From the NCBI GenBank assembly GCA_022414725.1, contig CM039463.1, forward strand, positions 53,502,128 through 53,566,127: 64,000 nucleotides of DNA. The letters run 5' to 3'. This DNA comes from Microglena sp. YARC (Eukaryota > Chlorophyta > Chlorophyceae > Chlamydomonadales > Chlamydomonadaceae). A program made the translations under genes and the position numbers. The notes under the pieces are model-generated. The model made no database searches and was not told the DNA's origin. It saw only the letters and a list, made by a program, of their open reading frames with translations. This document shows, piece by piece, positions 35,386-47,000 of the stretch; positions within the stretch are counted from its first letter, which is position 1; each line of letters begins with the position of its first letter.

Positions 35386-35586
35386 TGTCTTTTGTATCCA
35401 GCTAAAAGCAGCAGCTTCTAGGCAGCTCCCCTGACTGGCTATTCAGCCGAAGCTAATGCAACCTAGTGCGTCCGGAAGCTGGCAGAATCCTCTGTCCAGA
35501 ACTGTCAAAATCTTGGTTCAGGGGCTGGCTCAGAGAGCTGCCTAGAAGCTGCTGCTCGTAGCTACTGCTCGTAGCTGAAAAGAAAA
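35386..35586. mobile_element. MITE, full copy of the AGCAGCAGCTTCTAGG family
   Basis: The left end has AGCAGCAGCTTCTAGGCAGC and the right end GCTGCCTAGAAGCTGCTGCT followed by CGTAGCTGAAAAGAAAA, giving long inverted termini. The right terminus carries an extra duplicated GCTACTGCTCGTA. The superfamily is undetermined because no clean target duplication is visible. Confidence 0.7.
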
Positions 35587-35639
35587 AACACAGTCAGCTG
35601 TCAGTTACCAGGCTAGCGTCTCTTCCTAGATTGCCGAGC

Positions 35640-35903
35640 TACTGCTGCTGGAGGAGGAGTGTGGTCACTGTTTTTTAGAGATGCGTCGCAAATTGAGCAA
35701 CTCGGTGCGACCCCAATGCTATAGGATCCCCCCCGAACGACCCTTCATTTCTTCCCAGACCCCTCAGAGTCACTGCTGCTGGAAGAAGAGTGCGAGGGTC
35801 TGCTTCAACTGCTACTGCCTTGGTTCTTCCCCAGATCCTTCAGACAATTGTTTTAGAGTAGCGGCTTGAGCGACTCGGTACGACCCCAATGCCGATCGAC
35901 CCT
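35640..35903 (-). repeat. Two partial duplicates of the 3' end of the CWC21/SRRM2-like gene
   Basis: The gene's last codons and stop region (plus strand CCTTCACTTCTTCCCAGATC, then CAGAGTCACTGCTGCTGGAA) recur at about 35742-35810 with substitutions. The downstream block ACTCGGTACGACCCCAATGC recurs at about 35700. A shorter third trace (CTGCTGCTGGAGGAGGAGTG) lies at 35642. The duplicates lie just past the functional stop, so they would fall in the 3' untranslated region or beyond. Confidence 0.75.
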
Positions 35904-38061
35904 TCACTTCTTCCCAGATCCCTCAGAGTCACTGCTGCTGGAAGAAGAGTGCGAGGACCCGCTTCCACTGCTACTGCCGCTGCTCCCGCTGCTGCTGCTG
36001 CTCCCGCTGCTTCCACTGGTCCCACTTGAGGATGGAGAAGAAGAGCGGGCTCGTTTCCTCTCTTCCCGCTCTGGCTTCCTTTTTGGTTCTTCTACCAACT
36101 TCTCATCCCGGGCTGGCCGCCTGTCATCCTGCCTGTCATCCCGCCTGTCGTCCCGTCTGTCACCCCGTTCTGGTTGTCGGCCATCCCTATCAGGGTTACG
36201 GCCCTCCCTCTTTTCCCCTCGACCCCCATCTCTGTCTTGAGCATCCCGATCCCTGTCCCCACGAACCACATCTCTGTCCCCACGACCCCTATCCTCACGG
36301 CCTCTATCCTCACGACCTCCATCATCCCTGCCCCCACGGTCCCTCTCCCGCCTATCCTCTTCCCCTCTGCCACCATTTCGTGCCCCACCCCGCTCAGCCC
36401 CACGCTCTTCCTGTCTGGGGTTGCGCTCCTCTCTATCGTCAGTCTTCGGATTCTCCTTGCCCACGTCCCACTCCTTTACACTCTTCCCTCCGGTGGCAGC
36501 CTCCTCTCGAGACGGAGGCTGCCCATCTGGGCTATCTTGACGCCTCCTCCTGTCAGGGCTGGCGATCTTCCTGGGAGCAGCCTCCTCTCCAGCTGGAGGT
36601 TGTCCATCTGGGCTATCAGGCCGCCTCCTGTTGGGGCTGGCCTGCTTCCCACGATCACCCGGGCTGTCATGTCGCCGTCTGACTGGGCTGGACTGCTTTC
36701 CACGATCACCCGGGCTGACCTGACGTCTCCTCCTGTCAGGGCTGGCGTTCTTCCTGGCAGCAGCCTCCTCTCGTGACGAAAGTTGTCTATCTGGGCTCTC
36801 CTGACGCCTCCTCCTGTCAGGGCTAGCGATCATCCTGGGAGCTTGGGCAACAGGGCTGTCATGGCGAGCTCGCTTGTCAGGGCTTGTAGGCCTCACTCTC
36901 TTTTCGGGGCTACCATGACGCCTCCTGTCTGGGCTGGCCGGCTTCCCACGATTGTCGGGGCTGTCGTGTCGCCTCCTTACTGGGCTGGCCGGCTTTCCAC
37001 GATCACTGGGGCTGTCGTGACGCCTCCTTACTGGGCTGGCCGGCTTTCCACGGTTGTCAGGGCTGTCATGTCGCCTCCTTACTGGGCTGGCTGACTTTCC
37101 GCGATCATTGGGGCTGTCGTGTCTAACACGCTTGGCAGCAAGCGGCTCTGCTTCCCCGACCTCATCGGCAACATCCCTCTTGTGGCCCCGCCCGCCCCTG
37201 TCCTCCCTCTCATCAAGGCGATCACCACCGCCAGGAGCCTGGCGAGAGGGCGGCCCAGGGAGTCCCCTGCTTCTCTCTGACCCCCCTCGATCACCACCGC
37301 CATCAGCATCACGAGAGGGCGGCTCAGGCAGTCTCATGCTTCTCTCTGACCCCCTTCGATCACCACCGTCATCATCCTGGCGAGGGGGCGGTCCAGGGAT
37401 TCCCCTGCTCTTCTCTGACCCCCCTGGGTAATCTCCACTGTCATCATCATGACGAGAGGGCGGCCCAGGGAGACCCCTGCTTCTCTCTGACCCCCCTCGC
37501 CTCTCATCCCTACCGTCACCAGCAGAGGGCGGCCCTGGCAGTCCCCTGCTTCTCTCCAAGCCCCCTCGATCACCACCGCCATCAGCATGGCGAGAGGGAG
37601 GCTCAGGCAGTCCCCTGCTTCTCTCTGACCCCCCTCGGCCATCCCCACCGTCATCAGCATCGCGAGGGGGCGGCCCTGGGAGTCCCCTGCTTCGCTCCGA
37701 CCCCTCTCGCCTCTCGTCCCTACCATCCCCAGCAGCAGGCGGCCCAGGCAGTCCGCGAGCTCCTCCTTTGCTGGAGAGCTTAGAGCCACGCTTAGCTTCA
37801 CGCCCCTTCCTGCCATCGGGTGAGCTGTCGCTGTCACTTCCGCTGCTGCTGCTGCTACCTGAGGATGATGAGGAGGAGGAAGAGGAGGAGGAATCGCTGT
37901 CGCTGTCGCTGGAGCTAGATGAACTGCTGCTACTACTGGAGCTACTGCTGCTATCATCCTTCCGCTTCTTTTTGGACGTCTTCTTGCGGGCCTTCTCTTT
38001 TTTCTCGGAGCCAGGCCGCTTGTCGTCGAGTTTAGAGGGGGCGTCAGCATTGGGGTCAAAC
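35904..38061 (-). CDS. CWC21: CWC21-like exon 6 (poly-Ser, GLPGPP array, SR repeats, stop)
   Basis: Acceptor CCTCCCAG opens a 2,158-nt terminal exon with no stop until TGA at 35904. Order: FDPNADAPSKLDDKRPGS, a basic KKTSKKKRK patch, about 40 Ser/Asp residues, eight units of about 23 residues with GLPGPPSR and GGSERSR, a nuclear-signal-like KRDVADE region, repeated RRRHDSP/RGKPASPV units (17 residues each, then longer variants), an Arg/Asp-rich RGRED stretch, and a final poly-Ser tail ending SDSEGSGKK. Tandem units stay in frame throughout, implying selection on the coding frame. Confidence 0.9.
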
Positions 38062-41000
38062 CTGGGAGGGGAGGGCAGGGGATCACATCGTCAGTTCATA
38101 GGAAGGACGGGAAGGGAAGGGGAGGAGGGGAGGGGAGAGGAGGGCTGGGTGGGGAAGGTGGGCAGGGGATCACATCGCCAGTTTCATAGGAAGGGAAGGG
38201 GAGGGGAGGGCAGGGATCACGTCGTCAGTTCATAGAAGGAAGGGGAGGGAGAGGGAGGGGAGGGAGGGGGGAGGGAGGGGAGGGGAGGGCGAGGGGAGGG
38301 GAGGGAGGGGAGAGAAGGGAGCGGAGGGGTGGGTGGTGGGGAGGGGAGGGGAGGGAAAGGGAAAGGGAAAGGGAAAGGGAGGGTAGGGTAGGGTAGGGTA
38401 GGTAGGTAGGGGAGGGACCACAAAGTTAGCTCAAAGGAAGGCAAGGAATCAACTGTTAGTTCCACGAAATGGAGGAAGGAAGAATGAAGGGACAAAGGAC
38501 AGAAGGACAGAAGGAAACCAAACCCTACCTGTCAGGAGCCTCCTCTCCCTTCTTATAAAAGCCGTCTTCCATATCACGGTCTCCTCGGCGACCATACCCT
38601 CGCCCCCGATCCAAGTCATCACGCCCTCGTCCACCTTTTCGCCTTCCATCTTCCCTTCGGCTGCGCCCGTTACATCCGTCGCCACGCCCGTCACGTCCGT
38701 CACCACGTCCGTCGCGCTCACGTTCAGCAACACGCTGCTCCCACTCCTCTCGCATCTTCTTGCGCTCCTGAGGGTGCGGTGAGTTGGGATGGGGTAAGGG
38801 TTGTACTTCTGAGCTGGGATGTCGTAGGTTTAAGGTTAAGGCATTTTCTTGCGCTCCTTAGGGGGGATAGGTTGGGATGGGTTGGGATAGGGTAGTTAGG
38901 TTTGGGAGGGTGTGGGTTCTCCCACCCCTCTGGCATCATCTTGCACTCCTGAGGGGACGGGTTGGGGTGAGGTGGGATGGGGTGGTAAGGGTGGTAAGAG
39001 TGGTAAGGGTGTGGGTTCTCCCACTCGTCTGGCATCTTCTTGCGCAGCTGAGAGGGGATGAGTTGGGGTGAGGTGTGATGGGGTGGTAAGGGTGTGGGTT
39101 GCCAATCAAAGCGAGCAGATTGTGAATTCAACTGATTGAAAATTACCCTGACTGAGAATTCCACTGACTGAGAATTACACTGACTGAAAATGACACTGAC
39201 TGGAAATGACACAGACTGAAAATGACACTGACTGAAAATTACCCGCCCTCCTCAACACAAGATATACAAATGATGTGCGCACATTGCTAGGGATCGGCAT
39301 ATCATATGATTTTGACCAAAGGCGAGTATGATATCATATGATCTCGTATGATGACATGATAGCATATGATATCATATTGCCTATCCATACACATCGCAAG
39401 CTACTCGGAAAATTGGCGGAGTGTGTTGGCAACGGCACGAAAGGAGGCAACGGAAATGGAGCTGACTGAAGCCAGTTAGTTATGCGACTGTTGGCTGACG
39501 TGTCAGGCTTCACTTTTTCGGGGGGGCGGTCAAACAGACAAGGGGGGAACCCTGGGGGATCCTGCCCCCATGAAGAGGGGGCTCCGCCCCCCAAAAAACG
39601 CCCTCCTCAACACAGGATAGACCAATGATTAGTTTGACTACGGGATAGGATCACTCTTTCATGTTTGGGCTACTCATGGCAGCTTCCCGCCAGCTCCCAA
39701 AGCCAGCCACTGGGCCACACCCAATGCTCAAAGCTGCGTTAGAATGCTCGACATGGCAGCTTTAAGACGCACTAGCTAGGTACAGGTCTGGCTCGCGGAC
39801 TGGGAAAGGGAGCTGCCTAGAAGCTGCTACACGTAGCCCTACAAGGGAACAGTGGATGGCATAGGCTTCTTCTGTAAATGTTGAAATATCTTAGCATCAG
39901 ATGTTGTTACCACGGCTGAGAAGGTACGTTTTGAGTGGGTGGGTGGGTGGGTGGGAAAGGACGTTTTGAGTGGGTGGGTGGGTGGTCACCACACCACACC
40001 ACACCACACCACGAAAGAAACAGAGGAAATCATGGTACATCCATTGACCAAATTGGCCAGCGCTTTAGCGCACTTGAAAAGAAAAAAACTGCGCTTTGTA
40101 GTGCAAAAAGCGCAACAATTGCTTGCTGCCCCCACAGGGGGTTGCAAAAAACTGCGCGAAACGCGCAGTGGGGCTCAAAAAGGCAGCGCGTCAGCCCGCA
40201 AAAGCGCGCGCTTGGAAGTACCCTGGTGGACATGACCCACGTACCTTGTCTTTCTTCTTTGCTTCCTTCTCCCTCTTCTCCTTTTCCTTCTCCCTCAACT
40301 TCACTGCCTGCTCCCTTTCGAGCTCACGCGTCTCTCGTTCAGCGATTCGGTCAAGTTTCTTCTTCTCCTGTACATCATTGGTGTGTTTTGTGGTAGCGGT
40401 GGTGAGAGGAGTGAGGAAGGCGTGTGTGTGGGGGGGGTGGGGGGTTGGGGTGTGGGGTGGAGGGTGGTGGGGTGGATTGGTCTTTATTGTCTGTGGTGTG
40501 ATGTGATTCGATCAAGTTTCTTCTTCTCAGGTACATCATTGGTGTGTTTTGTGGTAGCGGTAGTTATGCGACTTGAAGTGAGTGTAATGTGACTGTGGTG
40601 TGAGTGTGATGTGGTTGTAATGTGATTGTGGTGTGCCTGTGTGAGGGTGGATGCGACTTATAAGTGAGTGTGATGTGGTTGTAATGTTATTGTGGTGTGC
40701 TTGTGGTGTGAGTGTGATGTGGTTGTAATGTTATTGTGGTGTGACCGTGGTGTGAGTGTGATGTGGTTGTAATGTTATTGTAGTGTGACCGTGGTGTGAG
40801 TGTGATGTGGTTGTAATGTTATTGTGATGTGACCGTGGTGTGAGTGTGATGTGGTTGTAATGTTATTGTAGTGTGACCGTGGTGTGAGTGTGATGTGGTT
40901 GTAATGTTATTGTGGTGTGACCGTGGTGTGAGTGTGATGTGGTTGTAATGTTATTGTAGTGTGACCGTGGTGTGAGTGTGATGTGGTTGTAATGTTATTG

Positions 41001-44000
41001 TAGTGTGACCGTGGTGTGAGTGTGATGTGGTTGTAATGTTATTGTAGTGTGACCGTGGTGTGAGTGTGATGTGGTTGTAATGTTATTGTAGTGTGACCGT
41101 GGTGTGAGTGTGATGTGGTTGTAATGTTATTGTAGTGTGACCGTGGTGTGAGTGTGATGTGGTTGTAATGTTATTGTAGTGTGACTGTGGTGTGAGTGTG
41201 ACGTGGTTGTAATGTTATTGTAGTGTGACCGTGGTGTGAGTGTGACGTGGTTGTAATGTTATTGTAGTGTGACCGTGGTGTGAGTGTGATGTGGTTGTAA
41301 TGTTATTGTGGTGTGACTATGCTGTGTGAGTGTGATGTGGTTGTAATGTTATTGTAGTGTGACCGTGGTGTGAGTGTGATGTGGTTGTAATGTTATTGTG
41401 GTGTGACCGTGGTGTGAGTGTGATGTGGTTGTAATGTTATTGTGGTGTGCTTATGGTGAGAGTGTGATGTGGTTGTAATGTTTTTTGGTGTGACTATGCT
41501 GTGAGAGTGTCAGAGTGTAATGTGGTTGTTATGTTATTGTGGTGTGACAGTGCTGTGTGAGTGCGATGTGATTGTAATGTTATTGTGGTGTGACCGTGGT
41601 GTGAGTGTGATGTGGTTGTAATGTTATTGTGGTGTGACCGTGGTGTGAGTGTGATGTGGTTGTAATGTTATTGTAGTGTGACCGTGGTGTGAGTGTGATG
41701 TGGTTGTAATGTTATTGTGGTGTGACTATGCTGTGTGAGTGTGATGTGGTTGTAATGTTATTGTAGTGTGACCGTGGTGTGAGTGCGACGTGGTTGTAAT
41801 GTTATTGTGGTGTGACTGTGGTGTGAGTGTGACGTGATTGTAATGTTATTGTGGTGTAAATGTGGTGTGACTATGCTGTGTGAGTTTGATGTGATTGTAA
41901 TGTTATTGTGGTGTAAATGTGGTGTGACTATGCTGTGTGATGTGGTTGTAATGTTATTGTGGTGTGACTATGCTGTGTGAGTGTGATGTGATTGTAATGT
42001 TATTGTGGTGTAAATGTGGTGTGAGTGTGACGTGATTGTAATGTTATTGTGGTGTGACTATGCTCTGTGATGTGGTTGTAATGTTATTGTGGTGTGACTA
42101 TGCTGTGTGAGTGTGATGTGATTGTAATGAGATTGTGTTGTGACTGTGGTGTGATTGTGTTGTGTTGTGACTGTGACTGTGGTGTGATTGTGTTGTGATT
42201 GTGATCATCACCCACCTGCAGCTCGCGATCGAATGCATCACCCTCCTTGATTTCAGATATTCCAAAAGCATTCTTTAACTTTTCCATCTGCTCCTCCTTC
42301 CGCTGAGCGATGGCATGAGTCTCAGACGATGACTTCAACCTGCATGTATGGCCAAGAAGGCAAGGGGTGTGTGAGTGTGAGTGTCTGTAGGTAAGTATGA
42401 TTTCAGATATTCCAAATGTGTTCTTTAACTTTTCCATCTGCTCCTCTTTCCACATAGCGATGGCATGAGTTTCAGAGGATGGCTTCAACCTGCATGTATC
42501 AGGTTTTTTTTTTCAAATCTGAAAGTTTTTTTTTCTAGCATTATGGTTCTAGCATGTAGACCTCCTCCAAGGACAGCATTTTAGTGTTTTTATAGCTTTT
42601 ATAGCCTTTCTAGCTTTTTTTAGGAGGGGGGGGGGGGGGGGGGGGGGGGGACGAAAATTTTGCCAAAACAGGGTCAAAACTAGCGATCGCTACATATAGC
42701 GGGGAAAATAAGCCCTGGCATGTTTGGCCAAGAAGGCAAGGGGAGGGTGAGTGTGAGTGTCTGTATGTGCGTGCGGTGTAACAGCCAGGGTAGGAATAGT
42801 GAATAGGCTCAAGGACTTGCTCAGCCTCGACCAATCAATGTTGTCGTGGTGGTGGTGGACCGCTAGTGTTGAAGGACGGTGTGGTGTGGTGTGGTGTGGT
42901 GGTGGTGGACTGCTAGTGTTGGGGCGGCGGTGGTGGTGCTGCTGCTGCTGCTGCTGCACAACAACCTTGGTGAGGTGGGAGTATGAAGTATGTAGGTTCC
43001 AGTCCAAGGGTAGCCAAATAGTGAATTAGGCTCAAGGGACTTGCCCAACCAACTTGTTTTTGGCGAAATTACCGCTGTAAAAATGTATTAAAAACAGTTT
43101 TTTGTGTGTGCCCTAAATGGCCCTAAAAGGCTATAAAAGCTATAAAAAGCAATAAAACGCTGTCCATGCAGGAGGCCCCAAAACACCAACTTGTTTTTGG
43201 TGGAGCGGAGCCCCCAGGGTTACCCATTTGTCCGTCCGACCGACCGACCATCCGTCTGACCGAGACGAAGCCTGACACGTCAGCCATTGGTCTTGTAACT
43301 ACCTCACTTCCGTTGCCACCTGTCGCTCCGCCGCAAACACTCTCCGCCAATTTTTAGCGTCGCATGCGTCGCTGCATAGAACTTGTTGCTAATGGAGTGA
43401 TCCCAACAAAGTACTTGTCGCAAGCCATGGGGATCAGCAAGGAGTCTCAAGACCTGCTATACCAAGAAGCTCCAAAAGCAGGTTGCTGTTAACGCATAAT
43501 TTGGATGGGCTTTGCACGTACGAATTGCTTAAGAGCAAGAGAGGGCTATGAGTCTCGAGACCGGCTCTACCAAGGATTACTAAGACCAGCTCTATGGCAC
43601 CCTTGCTTCACAGGAGGGCAACCCGCCAGTCTTTGGCCCTGGCTTCAGGCATAATAAGATGCCTTCAACCTGCATGTACAGCCAAGAAGGCAAGGGTTGT
43701 GTTTTTGCTAATGGAGTCAGCCCGACAAAGTACTTGTCGCAAGCCGTGGGGACTGGTAAGGGCACTTGGGATTACCAAGACCGGATCTATGTCATCCCTG
43801 CTTTACAGGATGGCAACCCCCCAGTCATTGGCCCTGCCTTCAGGCATAATATGATGCCTTCAACCTGCATGTATGGCCAAGAAGGCAAGGGGAGTGTTTT
43901 TGCTAGTGGAGTCAGCCCGACAAAGTACTTGTCGCAAGCCGTGGGGACTGGTAAGGACCCTTGGGATTACCAAGACCGGATCCATGGCATCCCTGCTTTG

Positions 44001-47000
44001 CAGGATGGCAACCCGCCAGTCATTAGCCCTGCCTCCAGGCATAATAAGATGCCTTCAACCTGCATGTGTGGCCAAGAAGGCAAGGGGAGTGTTTTTGTTT
44101 TCGATGACACGTCGCCATTCCGTCGACGCATGGGTCTGGCTAATCTATTCAGAACTGCCCCGCAGACCCCCTGGGCTCCGCACTCCACGCTCTGCGGGGT
44201 TTGGGGGGGCAGCACGTTGCACTAGGGTCGCACCGAGTTGCTCAATTTGTGACGTGTCACACACACAATTTGTGACGTGTCACACACACAATTTGTGACG
44301 TGTCACACACACAATTTGTGACGTGTCACACACACAATTTGTGACGTGTCACACACACAATGTGTGACGTGTCACACACACATTGTGTGACGTGTCACAC
44401 ACACAAAATGGGCAAGGGGTTGGGTTAAGACTGATCAAGATACATAGTGAAGTCTGAGTTGGTGTTGGCCCAAGCGCAAGCAGATAGGCTTGTTCACTCA
44501 ACCGCAGGCCGCGTCAGAAGGCACGGCAATATATTATATTTATTTATTCAAGACTGAGTCAAACGAAAACAATAATTGCATTAAGCATGGAAGTCAAGCC
44601 TTGATGAATTACTGCTTCCAGCAAGTTATACCACACCCACATACATATGTAGAACTTACCACACGAGCTGCTTTTTACCACCACACATGGTTAGGGATCG
44701 GCATATCATATGGTGCCGGCCAAAGGTGTGTGATATCATATGATCTTGTATTTAAATGGTAACTTTGGCCTAGTCAGACTGCCGGCATCATATTACCTTG
44801 TGTGATGTCATGATATCAAATATGCCAACATGTCATGATACCATGTTGCCGTTCCCTACATATGGGAAGAAGCAGATCAAGCATATTTGGATCAGAATGC
44901 CTTGCATTGATTATGTTACTGCCAAAGACCGCGGGCAGCCTTAAAAGGCTGGGGCCATGAAACCGAGTTCAAGTTCAAGTAACCAACTCATACATACACA
45001 CCTGGCTACCCCCTGGCCTGCAACATGCACATTCTATCACACCAGCTCCTTGAGCCGCCCACCTGGCACCCACACCAGCTCCTTGAGCCGCCCACCTGGC
45101 ACACACACCAGCCTCACCTCTAACGCCCTCCTGATACCATGCAAATCTGGCTACCCCCAGACTTTGAACATCTAAATCTGGCTACCCTGGATTTGCAGCA
45201 TACACAAGAGATATTTAACAAATATCAAGAAATGCAAAGACAAAGAATACAACAACATCTCCCTAGCCGAACCACACACCAGGCACACAGACCAGCCTCA
45301 CCTCTATTGCCCTCCTAATACCTGATTCCATCACATCAGGCTACCCCCAGGCTTCCAACATCCACACCTGGCTACCCTGGATTTGCAACATACACGAGAT
45401 GTTTAACAAAGCAAAAAATGCAGAGACAAAGAATGCAACACCATCTGCCTAGCTGAGCCACAGGTTTTTTTCAAATCCGAAAGTGGGTTTTTTCTCGCTT
45501 AATGGTTCTAGGCCTCCTCCAGGGACAGCGCTTTACAGCTTTTTATGGCTTGTAGCTTCTTACAGCTTGTTAGGGGCATTTAGGGCAAAAACAAGACATA
45601 ATAGCGATAATTTGGGCCAAAGACGGGGTCAAAAGTAGTGATCGCTATAAAAAGCAGAAAAACAATCCCTAGCTCAACCACCCACCTGGCAGACGCCTCA
45701 GCCTCTGCTCCGTTGTCCTCCTCAAACTTGGCATACTCCTGCTGTCGCAGGATCACGACCAATTCCTCAATTTCCTCTGGACCCAGCCTGCATACATGGC
45801 GGGGTAAGTATCCTCAGCGGTGAATATTCTCTTCGGTGAATACTCATGTGTGGGTGCGTGGGTGGGGGGATGTAAGTGGGTGGGTGTATGCAAGCAGCCA
45901 CTTTGATGCCATCTCTGAATCCTCAGCATGCATCATGCCCGTGTGTGCGTATGTGTGTGTGTGTGTGTGTATGTGTGTGTGTGTGGGTGGGTGGGTGGGT
46001 GGGGGGGGGGGCTGATGTAATTGTGTGTGTATGTGTGCAGCCACGTTGATGCCATCTCTGCATCCTCAGCATGCATCATGCCTGTGTGTGTGTTGCGTGC
46101 GTGTGTGTGTGTGTGCGTGTGTGTGTGTGTGTGTGGTGGGTGGGTGGGTGGGTGGGGGGGGGGGGAGGGGGGGGGGGTATCCAACGATGCTACAAAAGTG
46201 GTCCTTGATTTTCTTTTCAGCTACCAGCAGCAGCTTCAAGGCTCCCCTGGCTTGTTGCCCCGCCAAACCTACAGCAAGGTAGTGCATCTGGAAGGTGGCA
46301 GAATCAGCTTTTCAGTACTGTTGACATCTTGGGGCTTAGTCCAGTGGCTGGCCCAGGGAGCTACCTATAAGCTGCTGCTCGTAGCTATAAACAAAAGCCA
46401 TGTCTCGACCTGTCACCATGTTTCCCCCCATGACTATTCGGGTCTTTCACAGTCCCCCTTGACTCTGTCAAACCGAAGACACATTTTGGATTCCAGTAGG
46501 GCACCAGGAAAAATGTAACCATCGTCACTAACTATGAGATGCTGCCATACTTTAACAGTATAAACACTAATGGACAGGTCATTCCACCCCTTGGTTAGCA
46601 CCGCAGGAATGACTTTTCTTTTCAGCTACGAGCAGCAGCTTATAGGCAGCTCCCCTGCCTACCTATCCATCCAAACCTATCATATCTACTGCACCTGGAG
46701 GCTGTCACAAGTATTCTACACTAGTTGAAATCTCGGCGCACAGCCCAGTGGATGAGTCAGGGACCTGCCTAGAAGATGCTGCTTGTAGCTGAAAAGAAAA
46801 GCACTGCCGCAGGTAAGGTTGTTGTCATGCGCTCTGTATAGTTGGGAGCTCATCATAGCAGCACCTCCCAACCTCGTCACGACGAATAATTGCAATACAA
46901 CTTCAGATACTGTTTTTTCCAAGTCATAAAGGCTGGTATTTTCATAATTGATCTGGCACAAGGCTATAAACAAGTACAAAGCTCTCCCCCACCCCACCCC

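Noticed and set aside
35866..36776. Plus-strand frames of 120-220 codons opposite exon 6
   Set aside because: They are antisense shadows of the SR-repeat coding exon, kept open by codon periodicity.
38385..38408. GGGTA run as an internal telomere
   Set aside because: Only about four units of GGGTA occur within longer GGGAGG low complexity; it does not match TTTAGGG or TTAGGG arrays.
40560..42190. Regular 44-nt repeats as a CRISPR array
   Set aside because: The units are contiguous with no unique spacers, the genome is eukaryotic, and no cas genes are present.
43594..44298. Plus-strand repeat frame as a protein gene
   Set aside because: It begins and ends inside the 195-nt array, has no splice signals or domain, and is antisense within intron 2.
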